Assembly: GCA_011634665.1 (NCBI GenBank)
Contig: WAEK01000004.1
Coordinates: forward strand, 2,609,501-2,673,500
Length of the DNA: 64,000 nt
Reading direction: 5' to 3'
Origin: Mortierella sp. BCC40632
Lineage: Eukaryota; Mortierellomycota; Mortierellomycetes; Mortierellales; Mortierellaceae
Below the pieces are notes generated by a model. The model was not told the origin of the DNA and ran no database searches. It was given only the letters and a program-made list of their open reading frames with translations. Below, in pieces: positions 30,956 to 41,714 of this stretch (positions are counted from its first letter, which is position 1; every line of letters starts with the position of its first letter). Position numbers and translations under genes: made by a program.

Positions 30956-31264
30956 GGAGCGGAAAAAAAGTGGAGTGATCCCATAAACTCACCTAAAATA
31001 AGGAGAACTAGTATTTGCATCTTGTGGATCCTTTCTAGATCGCAGATACTGTCGACTCTCCAACCATTGAAGCAATTCGAGCCACAAAAACAAGCCCGAG
31101 AGTACTGTGATGGCAATAAAGAGTCCGAGAAGCGAATCCGACTGACGAAGAAGAACTTGCATGATGGCTGTGGTCAGTATCAGAAGGTAATATGTGCATT
31201 GCACCATAAAACGAGATAGCCAGAGTGCAAATGCGAATGAGTTCCTAATGAGATTCGAAAGCAG

Positions 31265-31295
<31 letters not shown>

Positions 31296-34200
31296 TTCAG
31301 AGACTAGGTTGATTGACTTAGTGCTGCCGTGTGACGTTCAGTCGCACAAAGGCTCATGCCGTATTACCACTTGTACTGGATCAATGCCTCAATAGCAGGG
31401 TTGTCAAGGGCCTCCACATTGTAGTAACGTGGTATGACATAGACATGAGAAACGGGGCTCAAAAGGTAGAGCACTAGGTGGTAGAGCACCCCGATCCATG
31501 TTGTTTTCGCTTGACGCTCTACCCTGCAGTATTCGGAACAAGGGTCCCGTGGATGCGGAACAAATGTCCATAAAAGTTGAAACGGTGCCACAAATATATT
31601 CTCCGTAAACCTGTCATCCATAGGCTCCTTTTCCCGCGCTGGATAGTGTAGCTGCATAATTGGATTGCGAGATTCATAGAGTTTGGGGTCGTTGGCTGAG
31701 AAGAGGTGACGAAATGCGGGAGGCTGTGCGATCCTGTAGTGGTCAATAATAGACTTTCGATCTTTGCATCTAATGTACACAAAAGCTCGTGTGATTCGAT
31801 GTGCAAGGTCAGGATGAATTGCTACAAGTTTGTCCATGCAATCGCACAAGTAAAGAAGGTAGCTGATGTCCCGCTCATCCTTTGCTCTGTCAATGCTGTA
31901 TTCGATAAAGGCAGTAGCAATAGCGAGAGCCCCAGGTTTTGTACGAGCAATCTCAAGAATGATCTCGACAGGGTTTGTTCCGTTTGAGTAACTGATAGGT
32001 GGGATCCAGTGATGGTTGTCTTCAAGTACAAGGAGTTGTCGTACGAGATTTTCAATCATGCTATGAACTCTTGGGTCCCATTGCTTGCAAATTGCCGACA
32101 TGACAGAGTTACTGTGGTCACTCGGACATGGATACGTGTTGATATAGGATTGCAGATATCTTGTGATGGCGCTTGCCTGGTTTAGCCATGGGTCGCTATA
32201 GCTCTTGAGCAGACTTTCCATGGATCCAAAAAAGTACTGAGCATTTTCTAAAGAACATACCCTATCCAACGCTAACGGGATATTAAACCCTCCTAAACTG
32301 ATCACCATCCTCCTATTGTGCGGACACGTCTTCATGATCAAGTCATGTGTTGAAAAATCCAGTCGCCAGTGTAACAGTAGCTCAAACTCTTCGTCGGGCT
32401 GGGTTGGAATTCTCCAGATAGCAACCACGTTACCAGAGGAATGAGAGATAGCCACAATACTTTGGTATGCAGCCACGAAGTAGAACCGATCAGCCCTTAT
32501 CCGGAACTGCTTTGACATCTCGGACGAATCCTCAAAGCTAATCTCCATTCGAAACTTGTGTTGGTCATCGCCTTCATCCATCCGCAGCAGACAAGTAATC
32601 TGGTTCATCGTGATTTCTTCCCTGTCCTTGAGCTCAGAGAGTTCTTCAAGATTAGCAGTGCAATGCGAGGTGCAACTTGGATTGTCGAGACCACCAGTAA
32701 TGCATCGTGCGTCCTCAACAAACGAAAGCTCCAAAAGTGAGCCATGGCACTGCGCAATAATAGTTGACTCGTACTCAAAGCCATGCAATCCCGCTCCAGG
32801 TTTGATATCTTGAACCAAGGGGGGATCTCGGGTGACGCTGTACAAGTCTTGACGGATATTTATATACCTAGACTCCAAACGTCGTACCAACTCCCACCGA
32901 CCATCCCTATCATGAAGCATGAGAGTCGTGTCTCCTTGAAGAAAGGCGACTCTACGTTTGTCCTCGAGTTTGAAGGCGTAGACAAGTCCACCTGTTTCTG
33001 TCGAGTACATTCTTAGATGACCATCGGACAAAATTGAAACGGATTTCCCGTCCGAAGATATAAAATATTCCTTGATGACATGTGTTGTGTCAATGAGATG
33101 GGCGACTTTTTCCGATTCAAGGTTCCAGAGTGAGAGCTGGTACGGAGACTCTAAAGAAACTAGGAAACCTCCAGCGATCGTTAAAGCAGATGGTTGCATA
33201 TTTCCGGTACCGAGACCGCCGTTAATCTGGATGGAATAGAGTCGTTGCCACTGATCCTTTGTACTGTACAGGGTAGCATCTACTCCGTCAAAAATGACGA
33301 ATCGCTCTGAAGAGTCATTCCACGCCGACGTAGCCAACTGTGTGAATGTGGCGTATCCCTTGAACTCTTGCGATTCCGCGCACTTGGTGTGGCGCGTTGA
33401 GGCTTGTAACGTGAATGGTAACGTTGAATTTCGATTGCTTTGTCCTTGAGGTCCTTCAAAGAGCTGTACCCGAGAGGCCGAACCTTCTGAGTTTCTGTAT
33501 ATTGCAATCTGGGATCCGTTCCAGGAGAGTGAAACATTGACGTACTTGTACTCGGGGGTTTCGACGTTCAGTATGGTATGCGCGAAAGCGATAGATGGCT
33601 TAGTGCTCGGGTACTTTGTCGATTGGGTTGGGGCTTGGATATTTACCTCCCATAGATCCAGGTACAAGTGTTTTGCGTTAGCGGAAAGGGTCACCACGTA
33701 ATTTCCTGAGGCGGAGACCATGTATTTCTGGATCTTGGTGGGTTGGCGCCGCTCAGGTACACTTTCATTTTCGCTCTGCCATACATTTACGATCACTCCA
33801 GGAGGATATGTCATTGGAATTTGACAGTCTATAGTACAATACAAAGAGTATGTTTTTTTGTCAGCAGGTGATTAATGCGTCCTAAAGAAACGAAACGAAA
33901 CAAGAGTATATGGAAAAACTACTTATTCCGCAAAGTAAATAAAATAAAAAACCTACCGTAAGCAGCTTTGTCAAAACCGGATTGTCCTAACTCCACGTAA
34001 CATAGCTGTACCGAAGTAGGGATTGCAGTGTTGATACGCTCTTTCCGGACCCTGAATACTCGCATCGAAAGCTGGACTCGTAGCAGTACTCGCAAGAACC
34101 CTACAAAGTAGAGAGAAAAGGAATTCTATTGAGTACTCTGCGTTGTACTTGTTGTTGAGAGAGATGTTTGACATTCTTTGTAAACGTCATACTTTGTCCA

Positions 34201-35249
34201 GGGGCAACCATGGTTGACAGGTCCTAGTTGTTTGGAAGGAGGCGGGAGAAGGAAAGTTGATTAGTTTTTTTTTTTCAGTAGATTATTTTTGAATTTTTTT
34301 TTTTGTTCTACGCCTAGTACCTGCCTGAAAATAACTGTCTTTTACCAGCGGCAGAACGCCCTCCACATGAATGTTCATGGCGTTTTGGGAGTTTTCATCA
34401 AAAAGAAAACAAAAGATCGCATAACTAAGGTCCCCTTCAGGAAAGGATCCCGACAGGTCAATCTATTTCCAAGATGCGTAGTTTTTTTTTCTGTGTCAGT
34501 TTTGACCAGACCTAACTTTCCCTCTTCCCCCTTCTTGTTCCATTGCAACTGTCGTGCCTACAATTGTCGGGTTTCCTTCTCCGAGTTCAATCGGCGCAGT
34601 GTACTGTCTAGAAAGGATCGAATTCAGTAAATATAATCGGGGGATGTTGTACAGTCAGGGACGAGTCTTCTTTTTCATCTTCTTATTCATAGAAAATACT
34701 ACAACTGTTCATACCTTCTATTTCCTTTGTAATCCGCTGTGCGGAGCGAAGGGTCCCGTTCAAGGAACAGTCGCAGCTCTATAGAAAGCCCCAGCGAAAT
34801 GTTAGATATTGGAGCATAGATACAAAAGGGATGAAGGAGGGGCGGAGGCGTTGGTCTGTATTTCCAGCGCCAGGTATCTCTTGATAGTTTTCTCATCTAT
34901 TCTTACCAGAGGTACCCGTACGAAGGTCCTCCTTCATCCTGGTTTCGTACTCTTCTACGGAATTGAATATCGATTCACCCAAGTTGTTGCCCCCTTGACA
35001 CGTGTGAGAGTCTTGCGAGTCATTCTTAGTGGCGGTGCCAAGACTATTGTGACCATTGCTTCTAGGTGAGTGGCCCGTGTTCGTGGCAGATGATGTCGAA
35101 GTGGTTCTGCTATTGTTACTTCCAATGTGCATGGTTGAAGAGGGTCTGCTGAGGGTAGAGAGTTGGATGGGCTGACTAGCAGCGTTGTTACTTCCGTTGG
35201 CTGTTGGTCCAGTTTTGGTAGAACTGCTGGTTGCACTCAATCGGGTCAT
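29186..35249 (-). CDS. Ion-transport-domain (TRP/VIC-like) channel with WD40-like N-terminus
   Basis: Twelve exons join in frame: 35249-34907, 34778-34715, 34607-34562, 34223-34193, 34100-33957, 33828-31368, 31244-30993, 30891-30747, 30607-30380, 30260-30131, 30006-29896 and 29802-29186, for about 1,523 residues. The 31- and 46-nt exons are the least certain. Residues 1-115 are Ser/Asn/Thr-rich. About 200-620 looks like WD40-type propeller repeats (LSLWNLES, SDGHLRMYSTETG). A helical linker follows, then about six transmembrane segments (YYLLILTTAIMQVLL, LFIAITVLSGLFLWLELL, IIVYMFPLAASVHQIL, FINFVSAILVFSLVILHALY, a pore-loop region SLFDAISIVYLALSGRYDP, QIIVMIFFFMISILIGATIN). A cytosolic coiled coil closes the protein (MDGIEKQIDITH, FELLRQILEERLEQQ). 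Probably a cation channel; ion selectivity cannot be read from the sequence. Confidence 0.85.
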
Positions 35250-36510
35250 AGCGTGTCTTTGTTGTCTTGGGTCGACTCTTTAGCTCGGAGGGCAATTGTT
35301 ATTTTGAGCATGCACGGCGATGCTCAAGAAGATGGCGATGAAATGAGATGATGAATGGTTAGAAAAAAAAAAAGCACATACACGCACACACACAGACACA
35401 CGCACTAGCGATTTCCCATCATTCGCCTTTGCCCACTCTTCTCTTCCTTGCCTCCTCCTTTCACTTTCCGTCTCAACTTGTGTAACATCATTGTGCAGTT
35501 TTTCCTCCGAGTATTCTTGTAAAAAAGAGCTAGAGGCGTTTATTTGTGCAGTACCGCTTGTTGGTCTCCCTCTGTAGTGCTCCAGGGTAAAAGTCGATTG
35601 TTTATCCATGCAGCTCTTCTCCAATAATTCTCAGGCGAGGCTGTGTTTCGACATGGCGAAAGGGAGAGAGATGAAGAGAAAGACGAGTTCAAGAGAAGGG
35701 GAGAGAGAGGGGGCAAGGGCCAGGTGACCATGGTTGCCATAGTGACAGTGCTCAACGGTGGCTTAATTAATTGAGCATCCTCAACTCAACTCTCAGGATG
35801 ACGGCTCACCTGCAGGGCCAATGCGTGCAAAGCCCACTCACTCCAACTACTATTCATGTCTTTCATCTCTTGCCTGTGTCAAGCTCATTCGTACTCGTGC
35901 CCATGCCAGTATCACATCTGACTGCCACAGATGATTCTCTGGTCCTTCCAAGTCTACCCTTATCTCTCCCGTCGCCACTCTTCTCTTTTTCTTTTTCTTT
36001 TTCTTTTTCGCAATGGTTCTTTTTGTTATTGATTTTCCGAGATTCTGTTTAATCCAGGCTCAACTCCATCCTGGGAAGGAGAGAGCGTCAGCTAAAGACA
36101 TTCAGGCTCCGAGGGATGTGTTATATACCATGTCCAGTACTAGTACTAGCCATCTGCAAGGGCTCGGCTCGCAATCTTGTGACAGAGATGTTGCGTAGAC
36201 TAGGTATCAAGGCGTCTTTCTTTCTTTTCTTTCTTTCTTTTTCTTGCAGGGTCTATAATCGCGTGTTTTTTTTTAGATGGGGAAGGCATGTGAACTGTTG
36301 CAAGACCAATGTCCTAGATCAAGGGACAAAAAAAAAGGAGAACAGTGTCGGGTGTTGAGTACTCTCCTAGCGACCTAGAGAAAAACAACAACAAAAGAGT
36401 TAGAGAGAGAGAGAGAGCAGGAGGAAAAGGACGAGGGGCGGCGACGCGTGTTCAATGTGCAAATTTCAAATCAGGCTAACCAACAGCCAATGGTGGGTCG
36501 ATCAACAATT

Positions 36511-36514
<4 letters not shown>

Positions 36515-36579
<65 letters not shown>
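36515..36579 (+). repeat. (CT)n microsatellite, 65 nt
   Basis: An uninterrupted CT dinucleotide repeat in the gene-poor divergent region. Confidence 0.85.
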
Positions 36580-36581
<2 letters not shown>

Positions 36582-36729
36582 TGTTTTCTCATTTTCATAT
36601 TTCCTCATTTCCTTTCTCCTTCCTCTCTCTCTCTTTTTCTCTCTCCTCAGCGAGTTTCAGGGAGGCGACCCTGACCTTTTGGTACCTGAACTCAAAAACG
36701 AAAATTCATTCCGGTTGGTTGGTTGGGCG

Positions 36730-36732
<3 letters not shown>

Positions 36733-36782
<50 letters not shown>
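36733..36782 (+). repeat. (CT)n microsatellite, 50 nt
   Basis: A second CT repeat 150 nt from the previous one. The sequence in between is not repetitive. Confidence 0.85.
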
Positions 36783-36787
<5 letters not shown>

Positions 36788-36969
36788 CCCATTGTCGTCC
36801 GAAATGGCGGGAATTTCTATTGCTTCTCAGATCGCTCTCGCCCTTCGAGGGCGCATCCCTTGCCTAAACTATAAGGCGTATCGTCGTCTTCTTTGACCTA
36901 CAACCCTCTCCGCTTTGCGCTCTCACTTCTTACTTTCTTTCTTCCCTTCTCTTCTCCCCCTAGACGGGA

Positions 36970-37000
<31 letters not shown>

Positions 37001-37183
37001 CACGCGAGACTGAGTCGGGTCCCCGAGCGGGTGCGTGGTCAGGGGTCTGTCGTCTCGCTTTGTTGTGAGTACATATAGATTGGTGCGAGACAAAGCGGAG
37101 GCGTAAGACGCCAGGGTTATCATCCAGTCAACTCAGTCGCGCGCACACGCGTGTGTGTGTCCAACAAATTAACTCTACCCACA

Positions 37184-37186
<3 letters not shown>

Positions 37187-37221
<35 letters not shown>
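37187..37221 (+). repeat. Poly(T)35
   Basis: A homopolymer of 35 T, among the longest in the window, preceded by a (GT)n segment. Confidence 0.8.
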
Positions 37222-37222
<1 letters not shown>

Positions 37223-38999
37223 TCTGTCTGTCTTTGTCTGGTTATTTTCTCTCTCTCTCTCTCGTCTTTTGTTTTCTTGTTTGCTGTTTGCGGCGGATTT
37301 GTATTTCTTTTTTTACAGCCGTGTCTTGTGTGGTGTCTTCGCATTTTCAATGTTCCTCATTTTTTTTTTTTTTTTATAGTTCTCCTTCTCACACTATCGC
37401 TTCAACCCTGCTGGTCTATTCTCTAATTTGAACCGCTACTATCAACCGACCAATCTATTCTTGAAAAGACAATCGGCCTTTCTTTTCTTTTCTTTTCTTT
37501 TCTTTTTTTTTTCTTGGTCACCAGGACTAAATCTGAATCTTCTGGAAAAAAGTAAAAGATAGACTTGAGGCTAAAAAAAAAAAAAAAAAAAATAAGGAGG
37601 AAGGGAAGCAGTGCGCGGGGATCTTCAGTCTGTCATTGGAGCGGTGAATGGACAAATGTGTCTAGGTCCCGTCAGGTCCTAATTAGTTTTTTTTTTGAAG
37701 GGAAGGGAAGGAGGGAGGAGGAGGAGGAGGAAAGAGAGGTCGCTATCACAACAGGTCCAAAATGTCATTCTTGTGTTCGGGGGATTACAAAGCACCATGC
37801 ATTGAAAAGGGTGTTGTGGGTAAATGGTGTGTGTGTGTGTTTCCAAAGTGTCCGAGGATTGAAAGGTAGGGGAGTATGTAGGGGAGGGGTGAAAGATAGT
37901 AGAGAGAAAGAGAGAAAGAGAGAAAGAGAGGCGCAAGCAGCAACAAGGTACAGATGATGCAATCCGCTAGTGATAAATTGAAAAAGAGAATAAAAAGAGG
38001 GCCAGTGCTTACTCCAAGAGAATGACTATCGTCGGGATGCGATGCACAGTGCGTTCATGTTCTGCGCCGGGAGTGAATAGATAGTTGAAGTCGAGAGCAG
38101 AAATAGAAGAGTCGAAGATCTGTCCTTGGTATCCCAAGGAGCCTGGTTTGGAAGAGCGGGGCGCTGTGAGAGTGGGATAGAGAGAGGAGAGAGGGGGCGA
38201 GGAGGAAGAAGGCAGTGACGGTGGATGGTGGGAAACAGGGAGCAAGAACAGGTTCTTTGCCAAGTGAAGGTTAATTGTATAGGGTCAGAAAACAGACTAG
38301 GACAAAGAGAGAGAGAGAGAGAGTAGGGAGGGAAGAGGGGGGGTCGAGCGAGGGGTGCGAGGGGTGCGAGTGAGCGGGTGCGAGTGGAGTGACTCGATGT
38401 GAGAGAGAGACAGACGGACAAAGAAGCGAGGTGACGATCTATTTTTGGGCAGGCGCTGTAAGGTTCAAATGTCACACCAAACCATGGCGAGCCACACTGA
38501 GCAGAGAGAGTAAGAGAGAATGAATGAGAGAGAGTACGATATAGAGAAGAGAAGGCTGATACAAGAAAGACTACATGGGCCAGTGCCGATGGATGTCCTT
38601 TTGTGCATCAGTACCAGGCCTGATGGGAGCGTGCTCAGCTCCAGAGCACTGAGCCGTAATGCCATCCGATGGCCAGGACCCGCACGGCGCCGTGCACGGG
38701 TGGAGTACAGGTAGGGTGAGTGCATGTCTCCTGCAAGACTTTTTTTTTATATTACCCTGCTGCAGACTGCTTTTGCGGGCTGGTCAGCTCCACGGTGCAG
38801 ATGCGGATGGGAGAGAGAGAGAAAGTGTGTGTGGGGGAGAGAGAGAGTGAAAGAAAGAAAAAGAAAAAAAAGAAAAAAAAGGTGAGTGAGATGGAGACAC
38901 AGGTCCTAGACTACCCAATGGCGGGTGAATAGAGAGTAGGTCTAGCTGGTGATGGTGTTGGTGATGGAAAGATGGATATATTTAAATATAATATAGAAG

Positions 39000-39036
<37 letters not shown>

Positions 39037-39776
39037 GGCTAAAATTATCAATGCCGACTGGGACACTGGACTGGCTCAAGCTGCAGTCAGTTGTAATTCA
39101 CCAGAGGACCAGAAGAGAGGATTTGGCTTTGCAGAAAGGAAAAAAAAAAAAAAAAACGAGGTCCGTTTTTTTTTCTTTTCTCTCTTCTTTTTTCTTTTCT
39201 TCTCTCTTTTTTTCTTTTCTTCATTCGTTCGTTCGTTCGTTCATTTTTTTTATTTTTTGTTTTATTTCTTTTTTTTTTTTTTTTTTTTTTTTTTCATCCA
39301 TTTTTTTTTGTTTTCCCACCGGCGTTCATATTTGCCACCACCGCCACCTACTACCACTACTGCCACTACTGCCACTACCACCACCACTACCACTATCTAT
39401 CACTACTACCGATTCACCACGACCCCCACTGCCACGACCCCCACTGCCACCACCCTTTGATCACGACCACCCTTTTTTCTTCCTCTGGATCCGCGCATTA
39501 CGCTCTTTCCCTCTGCTTATTTTTCTTTCTTTTTTTTCACGACCTGCACATCTATCTAGCTCCGAACTGCCAAGCACGACCCCTACCTTCCACCCCCACC
39601 CCCCAAACACTCGCCCAACGGACCAACGAACCCCTACCCCTTCTCCGCTTGTCTGCATAGCCACGGCCTCACCTCATCCCGCCTTTGCTGCAGTCCATTC
39701 ACAAACACACAGCACTCACACAGCACATTTTTAGCACACGCAGATACACTCGACCTACAAACACCTCCACGCACCT

Positions 39777-39809
<33 letters not shown>
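39777..39809 (+). repeat. (CA)n microsatellite
   Basis: A CA dinucleotide repeat about 75 nt upstream of the candidate first exon at 39885. Confidence 0.8.
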
Positions 39810-39814
<5 letters not shown>

Positions 39815-39884
39815 ATACTCTCAGTTCCGCCTGTAACCAGGGACGGCGATTCTATTTCTTCAGTCAACCAGACAGAAAAAAAAT

Positions 39885-40143
39885 ATGCTAGACATGGCAT
39901 CGTCCCTTCACAATGCACTCTGCTGCTGGGGTGCTTCACAACAGAGCCCTATCGATGACCGGCCCATCTCACCTACCTCTCCCGACTCTCCTTGCGCCTG
40001 TCACTCTGTCCAGGCCAACACGCCTGCCGTCACTGCGCCTGCACCCGTCGCCACAGCTTTCACCGCCAAAAATGCTACCACCACAGAGGCCCCGACTGCA
40101 TTCTGCAGTCATGGTCGCCCCGCCTCACGGGGTTATTCTGAAT
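39885..40143 (+). CDS. Candidate alternative first exon of the dual-specificity phosphatase gene
   Basis: An ATG after a leader-like stretch opens an 86-codon frame (MLDMASSLHNALCCWGASQQ...) that is rich in Ala/Pro/Thr and ends at a strong donor, GAAT|GTAAGG. If spliced to the AG inside ATGGCCACCACAG (exon from 41728), codon phase is preserved (phase 1) and the frame enters the phosphatase at DEKTHRQHKRR. This would make a second isoform with a 1.58-kb intron. It is only a candidate: phase agreement has a one-in-three chance. An independent small gene or leader ORF is equally possible. Confidence 0.3.
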
Positions 40144-41511
40144 GTAAGGATCCGTACCTATTTGTCACTGCCACACCCTGTTGCTGTTGCTACTGCTACT
40201 GCTCTCTCTTTCTCGCTCGCTTTGCTCGTTCATTATTTCTTGCTATATATTGCCCGTATATTGGAAAGGCACATTATTGCCCCCCTGCTCTCGCCACACA
40301 CACACGCACTCTCTCTCTCTCTCTCTCTTCCCGGGCATCGCTTATTTGGCTCTCGACCAGTGGGTTCAGCGCACACGCCAGCCCCGCGCCCAACACCGCA
40401 TTCTTTTTCTCTTCTATTTTTTATTTTTTGTCAAAGAACAAAAGCCCTGGTGACATTTACTCCCTTTGGCTGTCCACCTCTCTCCTTCTCGCTTTTCCTC
40501 CTCCCTTTGTCTTTGTCCGCACTTGTTCCCTGTCCCTTTCTTGCGCCCTTTCTCCCTGTGCCCTTTTGCTATTCCAGGAATGGAATGAAAGGGCCATGTC
40601 GGGGCAGGACGAGAGGTTGCAGGAGCAGGAGCAGACACAGGAGCGGGCAGACGTGTGGAGAGTGTGGAGCGGAGGGTAGACGGGTTATAAAAGGAACCCG
40701 ACCCCGACGCTTTTGGAGGCAAGGACAGGGCAGGAGTCGGGATACGAAGGGGGTTCGCTCATGTCAGCCCGCTGTTTGTTCTAACAATAGAACGGGGCGG
40801 GTGGTCTGTTTGCTGCCTTTTTTTTTTTTTTTCTCTCTCTTTCTCTTTCTCTTTTTCTGTCGTCTGTTCAATTCTTGGCTGTTCGCAGAGGACAGCGAAC
40901 GACAACGACAAAGACGAGGAGTCGAGAGAAAGGAGAAAGAGAAGGAAGGAGGGGGGTGTCGACTGAACTAGTGCCTATGTGGCTCCCAGTTGCATCCGCA
41001 TGCATCCAACCTGGATGAAAAAGCAACTGGCTACTTTTGGCCTTTATCTCTTTCTCTCATTTCTCTTTTCCTTTCTCTATCATTTCTCGACACACCCATC
41101 CTTGTTTGCTTCTTCATCCTTCCTTTCGTCTTTCCTTCCCGCACTCCCTTCGGGATTTCTTTCCGCCCTCAGACACAACCTGTCCAGTTCTTCACTCCCG
41201 CTCCACCACCACCTCCACAGCTGGCCACATCCTGCCAATCCAAACCCATCTCTTGGCCCCTGTGTGCGCTCCCATTCGTCCTACGCGCGATCTATTAATA
41301 TGTGTCGCCTTGACCTACTCGCTCTCCGCCTTGATCCGCAGAGACCCTCTGCTCGTCCCCGCCGGGGCCGCCGCTGCGGTACTGTTGTCGATCCATTCGC
41401 TTTCTCACAGTCCTGACTGGATCCGTGTCCCGTGGGACCGATTCTTGGCGCGCAGATCGATTGCTCCAGGGATTTGAGCCCAGGGTCCTCTTTCGCCTAA
41501 TGCACCGCACC

Positions 41512-41548
<37 letters not shown>

Positions 41549-41714
41549 CTCCTTCTACCCCACGTTCCACATTCCTCGAGTATGCCGAGGACCACACTTT
41601 TAGTAGTGAGAAAGCAAATCGACTCATCTATTTTTTCTTCTCTATCTCTCCTTCTCTCTTTATCTCTCCTTCTCTCTCTTTCTTCTCTCTCTCTCTTTAT
41701 CTCTCCACTTCACA
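40144..41714. other. Upstream region / possible intron of the phosphatase gene
   Basis: Contains a TATA box at 40686, pyrimidine-rich blocks (41040-41200, 41640-41705) and a 33-nt poly(T) at 41516-41548. No independent gene recognised. Confidence 0.5.
40686..40693 (+). promoter_or_regulatory. TATA box, probable phosphatase promoter
   Basis: TATAAAAG in a GC-rich setting (CGGGT before, GAACCCG after). The nearest plus-strand start is the phosphatase ATG 1.0 kb downstream, implying a long or spliced leader. Confidence 0.45.

Larger units (their letters stand above)
35250..39884. other. 4.6-kb gene-poor, repeat-rich region
   Basis: Lies between the divergent ion-channel (-) and phosphatase (+) genes. 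It is packed with simple sequence: (CT)n at 36515-36579, 36733-36782, about 36970-36993 and 39005-39034; a 35-nt poly(T) at 37187-37221; GA-rich blocks at 37680-37935 and 38300-38450; CAC/TAC-rich sequence at 39330-39460; and (CA)n at 39777-39809. A short GC-richer block at 38565-38715 has no convincing gene. I see no domain-bearing protein. It may be regulatory or may encode untranslated RNA. Confidence 0.6.

Noticed and set aside
38465..38725. Possible small genes on both strands in a GC-richer block
   Set aside because: Open on both strands but with no splice partners, promoter or recognisable sequence. Kept only as part of the gene-poor region.
39051..39734. 227-codon frame with long Phe runs
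   Set aside because: Poly(T) and pyrimidine-rich DNA reads as Phe/Ser/Leu. No start context, splice partner or motif.
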